Made by a program: the position numbers and the translations under genes
The notes under the pieces: generated by a model
What the model was told of the DNA's origin: nothing
Seen by the model: the letters and a program-made list of their open reading frames with translations, nothing else
Database searches by the model: none
Source of the DNA: Osedax fenrisi
Taxonomy: Eukaryota > Annelida > Polychaeta > Sabellida > Siboglinidae
Reading direction: 5' to 3'
Assembly: GCA_964019155.1 (NCBI GenBank)
Contig: OZ025243.1
Span: 30,431,871-30,495,870, forward strand
Length of the DNA: 64,000 nucleotides
Shown here: positions 16,091-25,020 of the stretch, one piece after another
How the letters are laid out: the number at the start of each line of letters is the position of its first letter
How positions within the stretch are numbered: the first letter of the stretch is position 1

Positions 16091-19000
16091 GCCAATCTCA
16101 GTAATGAGAAACACCTATATATTTATAAAGATAAGTTAGTTATGCTTGTTATATTTATTAGGATTAGCAATCAGCCATGTAAAACTTATTATTAGTGTTG
16201 TGAATATTATAGTATGTTATAGTATCTATTATATAGTGGTGTGTACATAATGTGTATGATGCTATGTCTTGATAGTAGACTTGTATGTGTACATTATTAT
16301 CAAACTAATAGGAAATAATAAATAAAATGCACAATTGGTTTCTCAGAAAATAAATAAAATGCCTATTTTCTAGGTATTTAGTCTAGACTGTTTATTACTA
16401 GTATTCATATACATGATATATAATACAATGAAATATATCACACATATATATATATACATATATATCAATTTAATATACTTTGGTAACATTTAAAATAATA
16501 GTTTTTTTTATTCCTATTATTTGAAATGAATTACTTAATATTATAGATAGAATAAATCATTAAAATGTATGTCATCAAATTTATTTCACTTTTTAATATT
16601 GAACATATTTATTTAATTTGTATTTTTATAATTGAAATTAAAAATATAATCTTTATTTAAAAATAACAATATTCAGATTTCTAATAATTATTGACCTATC
16701 AAAGAATTTTAAATATCATAGATATAACATATATTAGTATATATTATAGAATTATTTATAAATTATTTTTACAAATAAAAATTACGTAATTATAAATATT
16801 TGTGTAGGAAAACCTAATATTTTAGTATGCTAATTTCCTGTCCAAAACATAAAAATTATATTGATGATATTAAATATTTGAAATATATTAATAGTTTTAA
16901 ACAACACATATTTAATAGATATATTTCAATACATTAATTTGTATTCCTCTTTACATTAATATATTACATTTAGATGTTATAAATATTTTCTGTAAAAACA
17001 AATTGTTTTCATTATAATTTAAAAAAATATATATATTTATTACAAAACGACTTTATTATTGAAGCGAATATATCGTTACGCCACATACAGTGTTATATCA
17101 GTCATACTAGACATTATAATGCTATAGCATTAAGATGACTGTCATATATGTTACAGGGAGTACTACCTGGTATAAGCTATCAATTATATTTATAGAAACT
17201 ATTGTTTCTAGATTATTCAATACCGATGTAATGCAATAACATATTCTAAAGTCGTTGGCGCTTATACTTATAGCAATGTAGCGTTCATCGTTAGGTTGAT
17301 GAATCAGTTGTACTCAGTGTTCTGAAATTTGTGGAAAAACCTGTTTTTGGCAAAAATGGCAAAAGTGAATATCTTCCATGTAATTTTATGGTAAAACCGG
17401 CAAAAACCTCTACAAAATGTCAAAAATCTCATCGATAAAAATAATTTTATTTAATTTATTTATTAGAATTATAATAAAAGAATAAAACTTATTTATGAAG
17501 AATATATATATTCTAATGTATATATATTAGAATGAATTTATAAATTCATAAATGTATTGTCCATTTATTATTATTAACTTTTATTATTAACATATACTCA
17601 GTTATTATAACTTCAAACCAAATTTATTAATTGTAAATTTATATATTTATATTATAAATACATAATTGATTCAGCAAACCAGATTTTATCATTTTTTATA
17701 GATTTCAATTCAAAATAAAATCAATTCTATAGCAAATCAAAAAACGATGGCAAAAACCTGTTTTTGCCATGGTTTAAACCATTTTAATCTGTGTTTTTAA
17801 ACCATACATATTAATATGTAAATACCATATTAATATGTAAACATAATATTAATATATAAATATAATAGTAATATGTAAATATAAAATTAATAAGTCAATG
17901 ATACATTAATATGCACATACAATACCATCACATATTACTCCTTACTCACACTGTGTGACAGACAAGTGACCACTGCGGTGTTTAACGGTCCTAATCGGGT
18001 GATATCGTCCAGCGACGACCAGTTCACTAAGATCTGGGACCTGAGGAACATGTCCAAGTCTGTGTGCACCATCACCACCAACTCTCCCATCAATAGGTAC
18101 GTGTATCGAGGGTAACCACCCCCACCCCCCCCCCCCCTCGCTCGCAAGTTACTCGATACGTACCGCTCACCCTAGTTATTCATTATGGTATTCGTACGTT
18201 TAAGTTATTTATAATTGGCCGTTATGATTAAATAATCGTATTCGATAGTTTTTCTTATAATTATCATTCATTTTAATATTATCAATGCATTATTGATTAG
18301 CTTATAAGCTAATAATATCTATAGATATTATTATAATATTACTATGGTAACCGCTCAGATGGTGCTGAAGTCTCATTATGTTGAGACTTCATTCTATATA
18401 CACTTTTACGTGTGTATGTTAAATTTGTATATAAAAAAGTATTATATTTAATAATCTATAAAAAGGAATAATTTAATTTATCAACTAAGATATTTATCAC
18501 TTATGATATCTCATTATATATTATTTGTGGCTTCTCGTCATATTATGTTAAACATTGTTTTTTATGAAATCATTATTACTGAAGTAACTTGATTACTCTA
18601 CCATTAAAAAACTAAGTAAACTACACACTACATTTAGCCACGCCTACTTTGCCTCTAACACGCCCCCTTCCCTCTACCACGCCTACCTTGCCTCTACCAC
18701 GCCCCCTTCCCTCTACCATGCCCACTACCACGCCCCATTCCCTCTACCACGCTCCATTCCCACTACCACGCTCCATTCCCACTACCACGCCTACTTTCCC
18801 TCTAACATGCCTACCTTCCCTCTACCACACCCCCTTCCCTCTAACACGCCTACCTTCCCTCTACCACGCCCCCTTCCCTCTACCACGCCCCCTTACATTA
18901 CCTATCACTATATAGACTCTCCGTATCCAAGCAACTGAACATCATCGCCCTGCCCCTCGACAACAAGCATGTGAATCTGTATAACTCAAATGGAATCAGA

Positions 19001-20915
19001 ATAGCCAGACTACCTAATAAGAAGCAGCAGGTACGTCACGCTACCAATAAGTATACGTATATGCATTATCGGTACCATCGATAATGATCAATATATCACA
19101 ATCTATTTTTATATCTATAACATATTAGTTTATATATTTTATTATATAGTTTTATTAGAAATTCTTCAACTTCGCACGCACTCTATGATGATCATTATAA
19201 TTTTATTGAATTAAACTTAGAAAGAAATAATAAATTAGCCTCATTATTTCTAGATCTAAAAAACGCATTCGATCTTGTAGATCATAAGATTGTATTACAA
19301 AAATTAAAATATTATGGTTTTATGTGCAGTACTTTTTATTTTTTATACAAATGATATTCATATGACCTTACATAATTTAAATATAAATTATAATCTTCTA
19401 CCTTTTTGCTGACGATATATCGGTTAGCATTATTGAACCAAGTAATAAGACTATATGCAAAAGATTAAATTTAGTTATTTTTAATTTACATGAATGGTTC
19501 TCTAATAATAAATTAATATTAAATATTGATAAAACAAGTGTTACCTTATAAATATTCAAATATTATTAATAGTATATCAATTAATTCAACTGAAATATGC
19601 TTGGTATCTAGTATACTTTTCTAGGAGATAATAATTAAAATTTTAAAGTACATATAAGAAAAATAAAATTGAAGTTATCATATATATATATATATCTAGA
19701 AAGCTGAGCTATTTACTAATACATATTTTAAAGCTACTTTACGATTCATTGATTTTCCCTCATATCATGTATTGTTTAGACATTTGTGGAAATAATTTTA
19801 ATAATAACCTTCAATGTATTTCAACTCTACAAAAAATACCATTCGAATTATAAATAAAAATATCTTAACATTTTCAATAATATTTTTATTTTGACTAGTA
19901 CTAACAATTTATTTGTATGTTCTAATATATTAAAATTTAAAGATTTAATAACTTATTCGATAACAATATGTTATTCATGCACAATATACATTTAAAGAAA
20001 TGCCCAAGCAGAATATCATTATTATTTCCTAGATATAACAATTTATACACAAATACTGTTCATAATTTTAAATTACCTTATATAAAATCAAGCTGTCATC
20101 ATAAATCATTATCATTTAAAGACCCTAAATCATGGAATAATTTATGTCTAAATTAATTATTATTTACAAAAATTTATATAAATAACTTTAAAAAAATATT
20201 AAAAAAACATCTTTTATCAAAATATGAAAATCAATTAAACAATTGAATATCTAATTTTATTATTTGTAACGGCTACTATTTATTATACCTACAGCGTGTT
20301 TGTTTTAGTTTTTATTTTGTAGCTATTATAATCTTTTTATAGTTTGGTATTAAGAATTCAACTCTCGATATTTTATATAACTTTACATCTTTTATTTTTA
20401 ATTTGACTTATTATACATATTTTTATTCTTTGCATCTTAATTATTTATATTTAAATTTTTAACTCATGAGAATCTAACTTATCTAGAATATGATGATGAG
20501 TAAGTTCTTGCAAAAAACAAATACACTTGTTTATTAACTTCTCCATTATATTATGCTTTACAATAAGAATACATCGATTTATTTATATACTTTTATTATT
20601 TAGTTTCTTTTTTATAATATATTCCTTCATAATAACTGTATTTAGTTGATTAATTACATTCTTTAAAAAGTACACTATCACAATTAAAATTGTCTAAAGT
20701 AATTATTTGTAGTTAATATCTTAAAGCTATAGCTATTATAATATCACTTACATGTTATACTATTAGATAATTCATATTAAATATATTCATTTAAAGTTAT
20801 TTATAATAAAACATAAATATTTAGAAATTATTAAAATATATAATATAACCATTTAATATATAACTGTAATTATAATATATAGGCATACTTATAATACCTA
20901 AGTATACTTATTATG

Positions 20916-20952
<37 letters not shown>

Positions 20953-21306
20953 TATAATAACAATTAACATTTAACAATATATTTAGATATTTCAAATATT
21001 ATATTAGTACACTTTTGGAAGTGTTGGTATTTAATCGAATATATAAATCTCTCAAATTAAATATTAATAAATAATGCAATTACAAATTACTATATATTTA
21101 CTATAACCTAAATATGCCTACCTATTGATAACGTGTATCAAATCTAAGGTGACCTCTAATAATGACGTTACTCTCAGGGTCATTCGGCTCAAGTTTACGG
21201 TACGGCCTGGCAAGATAACAACATGGCACATTCCTGTAACCTGTTCTCCTCTAGTATGGACCATTGTATTCTCGGATGGCGCGTCGACATCAATAATAAA
21301 GATTAA
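9415..21306 (+). CDS. WDR37: WDR37, WD-repeat protein 37 (10 coding exons, complete)
   Basis: WDR37 is a cytoplasmic/nuclear WD40 propeller protein known to bind the PACS1/PACS2 sorting adaptors. Exons joined here: 9415-9625, 10088-10345, 11965-12150, 12460-12665, 14178-14232, 14956-15156, 15888-16026, 17962-18096, 18916-19030, 21178-21306. They total 1635 nt and encode 544 aa, against about 494 in human. Every intron begins GT and ends AG and all phases agree. In order the protein has a basic Ser-rich N-terminus, a coiled coil (FEEVELEFETIYSEKNE, then VDQLTERLDQL), a family-typical linker (SQISQRLKQSYKQS, then IVSSFR), and WD repeats starting at GHTDGVWEV, GHQGSVNSIRFHP, GHTDVVIAADW, GHEEELTNVV, GHQKQVTTAVF and the last exon's GHSAQVYGTAW. 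WD-type strand ends include DNTFRLWDMRD and DQFTKIWDLRN. The start is the first Met of an open frame and fits the family. The extra length lies mostly in exon 2. Introns hold a SINE, a LINE remnant and a pyrimidine minisatellite. Identity is secure; exact splice sites are inferred. Confidence 0.93.
10088..10345 (+). CDS. WDR37: WDR37 exon 2
   Basis: The acceptor is CCTATAG at 10087 and the donor is GTCAGT at 10346. With this acceptor the joined frame reads EKNELQEKVDQLTERL, the same length as the human coiled coil (ENLELRREIDTLNERL), which fixes the junction. The remainder is a Gly/Ser/Thr-rich linker of about 60 residues that is longer than in vertebrates and probably disordered. Confidence 0.85.
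10346..11964 (+). other. WDR37 intron 2, no gene seen
   Basis: AT-rich DNA with an ATA/ATT run near 10.43 kb and a TAAATGGCTTCACAATAA block (10.52 kb) that echoes CCAAATGGCTTCAAAATAA in the retroelement tail at 9.2 kb. A GC-richer patch at 11.27-11.33 kb (GATACTCCCCCTGGTGAGTG) could not be identified. Confidence 0.6.
11965..12150 (+). CDS. WDR37: WDR37 exon 3
   Basis: The acceptor is TTATAG and the donor is GTTTGT. The exon encodes ASSQISQRLKQSYKQS, the conserved IVSSFR stretch and the first WD repeat (FKGHTDGVWEVNV then IIGSASL). The last base joins the next exon to give D of the WD strand (SASLDKTARLW). Confidence 0.9.
12357..12405 (+). mobile_element. SINE 3' fragment (WDR37 intron 3)
   Basis: AAAACTTCATCTAAGTTCTT, then GGATGAAAGGATCACCTCCA and TCAAAT, match the tail region of the SINE. 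It lies about 55 bases upstream of exon 4. Confidence 0.55.
12460..12665 (+). CDS. WDR37: WDR37 exon 4
   Basis: The acceptor is CGTTGCAG and the donor is GTTAGC (phase 0). It encodes the end of WD repeat 1 (KTARLWCANSGMCL) and WD repeat 2 (GHQGSVNSIRFHP, GGDRQCHLW), which are nearly invariant in WDR37. It ends in the acidic/hydrophilic inter-blade insert. Confidence 0.92.
13306..13586 (-). mobile_element. tRNA-derived SINE, full copy (WDR37 intron 4)
   Basis: It is the same unit as the 48.4-kb copy: tRNA-like head at 13.586-13.512 kb (box A region TGGCTCAGTTGGC), body with CTTCGAAGGGACATTA, and tail CCACCAAATAAAAATAACAA. Box B is damaged (GAGGCTCTAGCC on the plus strand). Confidence 0.82.
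14178..14232 (+). CDS. WDR37: WDR37 exon 5 (short acidic exon)
   Basis: This 55-nt exon has acceptor TTTATAG and donor GTAGTA (phase 1). It encodes an acidic piece (DDDVDLSDKEDI) equivalent to the vertebrate acidic insert between WD blades 2 and 3 (ECSDKDEPDLDGD). Phases fit both neighbours. It is short, so the call leans on the phase and composition match. Confidence 0.75.
14956..15156 (+). CDS. WDR37: WDR37 exon 6
   Basis: The acceptor is CCATTAG and the donor GTCAGA (phase 1). It encodes the third WD repeat: QLTGHTDVVIAADWLASG, AITACWDRLARLYDVETG, then LIDTLPG. It aligns without gaps to the vertebrate blade (HQGVVIAADWLVGGKQAVTAS). Confidence 0.93.
15888..16026 (+). CDS. WDR37: WDR37 exon 7
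   Basis: The acceptor is CCCTCAG and the donor GTTAGT (phase 2). It encodes the next blade: GHEEELTNVVCHSTQRMAL, TSSRDNTFRLWDMRD and VVNVFQGHQ. The donor choice gives FQGHQKQVTTAVF across the junction, the same spacing as human FQGHTDTVTSAVF. Confidence 0.93.
17312..17800. repeat. Repeat with AAAAACCTGTTTTTG motifs (WDR37 intron 7)
   Basis: AAAAACCTGTTTTTGGCAAAA near 17.34 kb and GGCAAAAACCTGTTTTTGCC near 17.75 kb bracket an AT-rich stretch. The second copy is itself a hairpin. It is probably a degenerate non-autonomous element. Confidence 0.4.
17962..18096 (+). CDS. WDR37: WDR37 exon 8
   Basis: The acceptor is TGTGACAG and the donor a strong GTACGT (phase 2). It encodes VTTAVFNGPNRVISSSDDQF, TKIWDLRNMSKSVCTI and NSPINR. 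A run of C residues follows the donor within 25 bases. Confidence 0.92.
18640..18900. repeat. Pyrimidine-rich minisatellite before WDR37 exon 9
   Basis: About 13 variants of CCTCTACCACGCCCCCTTCC run to within 16 bases of the exon 9 acceptor. The plus strand is almost free of G, giving an unusually long pyrimidine tract. The open frame across it (Pro/Leu/Thr) is not a gene. Confidence 0.9.
18916..19030 (+). CDS. WDR37: WDR37 exon 9
   Basis: The acceptor is CTATATAG and the donor GTACGT (phase 0). It encodes LSVSKQLNIIALPLDNKHV then IRIARLPNKKQQ, matching the vertebrate blade (IIALPHDNRQV, VRLARLP). The acceptor lies directly beneath a pyrimidine-rich minisatellite. Confidence 0.92.
19130..20500 (+). 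mobile_element. CR1/L2-like LINE remnant in WDR37 intron 9
   Basis: Decayed reverse transcriptase can be read across frameshifts: LASLFLDLKNAFDLVDHKIV (RT motif A, D-x-x-x-A-F-D), then FADDISVSII (the A-D-D catalytic motif), LHEWFSNNKLILNIDKT, and a C-terminal block with FKDPKSWNNL and FKKILKKHLLSKY. A non-coding 3' region follows. Multiple stops make it inactive. It lies in the same orientation as WDR37. Confidence 0.8.
21178..21306 (+). CDS. WDR37: WDR37 exon 10 (stop codon)
   Basis: The acceptor is TACTCTCAG and the frame ends at TAA. It encodes 42 residues of the final blade (GHSAQVYGTAWQ, HSCNLFSSSMDHCILGW). It corresponds to the human C-terminus (AWSED, CNLFTCGFDRQAIGWN). An AATAAA overlaps the last codons but is probably too early to be the polyadenylation signal. 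Confidence 0.93.
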   Translation, partial: GHSAQVYGTAWQDNNMAHSCNLFSSSMDHCILGWRVDINNKD

Positions 21307-21389
21307 CTACGTTACTCGGATAGACGTTGTATCACCATTACTTATATACACACACGAATAGTCAAGTATTATGTTTTATTGTATTTTAT

Positions 21390-21735
21390 TTATTTTATTT
21401 CTGCAATAATTATTATTTTCATTATATATCATTTATTAGTTATATGTTTATATCATCAATTTTACATTTATTGTTTAGTCATTATTATGTATTATGCATA
21501 TTATTATAATACGATGGTATTATTTAATAAATGAAATAATAGAAATGACTTTATAATTATATTTCACATTTTAGTGATTATAACATTATAACAATCTATG
21601 TATTTATACATAATATTAGTTAAGATAGTAGTGATATAGTATTGAAGACATAGGAATACTTTTATATTGATATTATGATTTCATGTAAATTGTCAGTTGT
21701 TTTTCAAAAGTTATTATTTAAACAATTTCCTAATA
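21390..21735 (-). pseudogene. Decayed copy of the MCMDC2 terminal exon and 3' flank
   Basis: This stretch, starting about 85 bases after the WDR37 stop, resembles 58.70-59.13 kb in the same order and orientation. Shared blocks include TCATTATATATCATTTATTA, TATTATGCATAT and, in the exon, TTTTGAAAAACAACT. Read on the minus strand it gives FEKQLTIYMKS and then a stop, against FEKQLRKFIRN in the real exon. A TTATATTAG acceptor-like end is also retained. It is a partial segmental or repeat-mediated duplication that no longer codes. Confidence 0.7.
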
Positions 21736-21739
21736 TAAA

Positions 21740-23158
21740 CATTCAGTTGATTCCTACTTATATTATTAGTCTGGCTAATTAGTTAACCTCGTGTAAGACA
21801 TTGCCTTATTCTCGATAACCTTTTTGCTAACTCTTATAAAAACTAAACTATTTCGTTTAAACGTTTCATTTTCTTAAACGTTTTATTTTCCTACTATTTC
21901 CTTTGATTCTACTGATATAATTCCAAGTAATTGAGCTAAATCTATTGAATTAATATCAGATTCTAAATTAGATTTAACTAAATTCGTCACTTGCAATGTA
22001 TATCTGATAATTGTAATCTATTTAATATAAGACAAATAAGAAAGTATTTGTGTACGGCACCAACTATTGTGTTATTGCAATCTATTGTTTTGTATAGATT
22101 ACAATATCGTAATAGGTTAATTAAACTATATTAATAATTGTTAATTCTAAAATAAGATTATATTACGGCTTAATAGGGTTAAATAAAGTTATTAAGTCAT
22201 CTATACGATTAATTTATAACATTAAGAGGTAATATATATACGAGTATATTTGTGTATATTTAAGAAGTATAGAATTGACCAATAGCATAATAATACTTAT
22301 TTACTAAATAATATTTAGTCTACTAAGAGATTTCTTAATAAATATCCATATTCCCTCACTAACAAGTTCCTGGTAATCAATGTAGTATTCATATCTACTT
22401 TATAATCATTATCTATGATATTATATTATTACGAATAATATATTCTTATGATCAATATATAATATGTTATATATACAAATTATAATCAATATTTTAAATA
22501 AATAATTAATAATATTTTTTTATTTTAATAAATTAATACGTTATAATACTTTTATTATATTTATAAATAATGAATAAATTAAAAATAAAATAAAAAAGTT
22601 AAAGATGTAAACGAGGTCTTTACAATAATACAAAACATTGTAGTAACTCGTTGATATTAACACCTCCTTTATCTTAATACCAAGTAAACTGCAAACGCAT
22701 ATATCACTAATAATGATCGAAACATAAACGTGATATTCGATTGATAAAATGTCGTCTGAAGTTAGTATCTCATCTTTTCTGTGAGGTTATAAAAATATTG
22801 TTTAGTAATTTGAATATATTTTCAAATAGCTAATGATAATTAGAATAAATTATTATTATATTTAAATAATTTACATTACGATTAACTAAATATATATATT
22901 TATATAAAAACCTATATAATTTATATTTAATTAGATATTATATTCTATTATAGTACATGATATGTGTTATATGTGATATAGAGTATATTTTCTAATTATC
23001 AAATAAATATTAAATACTGAGAGATTAACTATAGTATATTATTTAAATCTAAATTAAAATTATTAAATATATTGTATTATGCAGCTAAAGTTTACAACTA
23101 AATTACTCTAATTAATTGCCACTAATATTGATCACTTAATCTACTTAAGTACTACAAT
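21740..23158. other. Intergenic space between the WDR37 and PPP2R3 3' ends
   Basis: AT-rich sequence without recognisable genes. It should hold the tail-to-tail 3' UTRs and polyadenylation sites of both genes, but so many AATAAA-like strings occur that I cannot choose one. Confidence 0.6.
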
Positions 23159-23159
23159 T

Positions 23160-23170
23160 TTTACTACTAT

Positions 23171-23244
<74 letters not shown>

Positions 23245-23253
23245 TTACTACCA

Positions 23254-23340
<87 letters not shown>

Positions 23341-23343
23341 TTG

Positions 23344-23415
<72 letters not shown>

Positions 23416-23475
23416 TTACTACTACTACTACTACTACTACTATTACTACCACTACCACTACCACTACCACTACTA

Positions 23476-23545
<70 letters not shown>

Positions 23546-23546
23546 G

Positions 23547-23609
<63 letters not shown>

Positions 23610-23624
23610 TTACTACCACTACAA

Positions 23625-23668
<44 letters not shown>

Positions 23669-23690
23669 GCTACTTCTACTACCGTTATAC
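23160..23690. repeat. (CTA)n trinucleotide tract, about 530 bp
   Basis: This is a nearly continuous CTA/TAC repeat with a few CCA, TTA and TGC variants. In PPP2R3 sense it is (TAG)n and begins about 15 bases after the stop codon, so it would form the start of the 3' UTR unless the transcript ends early. The long Val, Leu and Tyr frames across it are artefacts. Confidence 0.97.
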
Positions 23691-23693
23691 TAA

Positions 23694-23768
23694 CTATATG
23701 ATGACAATTTTCCAGAATTCGTCATCAGAATATCTAGACCATATACTTTCATGTATACCAAGCTCATC
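23694..23768 (-). CDS. PPP2R3: PPP2R3 exon 11 (stop codon)
   Basis: The acceptor CATTACAG follows a long CTCCT-rich pyrimidine tract. It encodes DELGIHESIWSRYSDDEFWK then IVII and TAG, corresponding to the family SDWDRFAAEEYETLV motif. The protein ends there, without the acidic tail of the vertebrate form. Confidence 0.8.
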   Translation of the reverse strand, partial: DELGIHESIWSRYSDDEFWKIVII

Positions 23769-24984
23769 CTGTAATGGGTTATGTATGGATGAGGAGGATG
23801 ATGAGGAGGAGGAGTAGGAGGAGGAGCATATTTAGTTGTATCAGCAATAGCACAAGTACATTATGAATTATATCATGGAAGTCACATGCTGCACCTTTTA
23901 CATTACGAGTTCATGATAACAATAGCAAATATGCATTGATATTTAGCCTTCAAGTATCAGATAATAATATACAGAATATACTAATAATTGTAATAGTAAA
24001 CATCAATAAGTTATTGATAGTAACTATATATAGTATACCAATATTTTAGTAATTAAAATATATAAAATTCATTTTGAAATACCCAATATTAATATAACAT
24101 GGACATTTAAAATAATAAGGTCTTACTATAATATTTAGAAGAGATCTTGTATAATTGTGTATACATAAATGATCGTTAAAAACAAGGATGCTTAAACATG
24201 GGAGCAGCTTCGAAGGCACATTAGAGCCACTTGGTTATACGTAAAAACTGTCATCAAAGTTCCTGAATGGGATGAAAGGACTCCACCAAAATAAAATAAT
24301 AATAACAGTTACTATAGTAGTTATAGTTAGTTAATTATAGTTAGTTAAATAGGCTAACGATATTGTAACATTAACCAGTTCATCCGGATAATTATCTTTT
24401 TTTTCTATGAATTTCTTATAATTAAATAAGACGTTGAAGAACCTAAAGGTAGGAGTGCTCTTCTTTAAGTCCCCCAATGTAATATATGACTTATTAGACG
24501 GTCTCGCCATATCCAGTAGCTGTTAATGTATGTAAACGAGGTTATATGAAGGTTATGGATGTCTTGTTTACTGGGTTAGCTATGTCCAGTAGCTGTTAAT
24601 GTGTGTCAACGAGGTTATATTAAGGTTATGGATGTTTTGCTTATTGGGTTAGCTATGTCCAGTAGCTGTTAATATGTGGTATAGAGGTTATATGAAGGTT
24701 ATGGATGTCTTGTTTACTAGGTCAGCTATATCCAGTAGCTGTTAATGTATATCAACGAGGTTATATGAAGGTTATGGATGTATTGTAATATTTGTAATGA
24801 ATTAGTATTCCTTGTAATTTTATAGTATATACATATTTATAATAATTATATAATATCTTATATATTAACTATAAAATAAATTGTATTTAATAAATGCATA
24901 TTTATAAATTATTAAGGCTTACATGCTAATCATCTGATATGATCAAATTTAATTTGTTATTCAAATATAGAGTTTAATCATAGG

Positions 24985-25020
<36 letters not shown>

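Noticed and set aside
18649..18915. 88-codon Pro/Leu/Thr frame
   Set aside because: It is a translation of the pyrimidine minisatellite inside WDR37 intron 8.
23141..23817. Long Val, Leu and Tyr homopolymer frames on both strands
   Set aside because: They are translations of the (CTA)n tract; only the PPP2R3 terminal exon at 23694-23768 in this stretch is supported.
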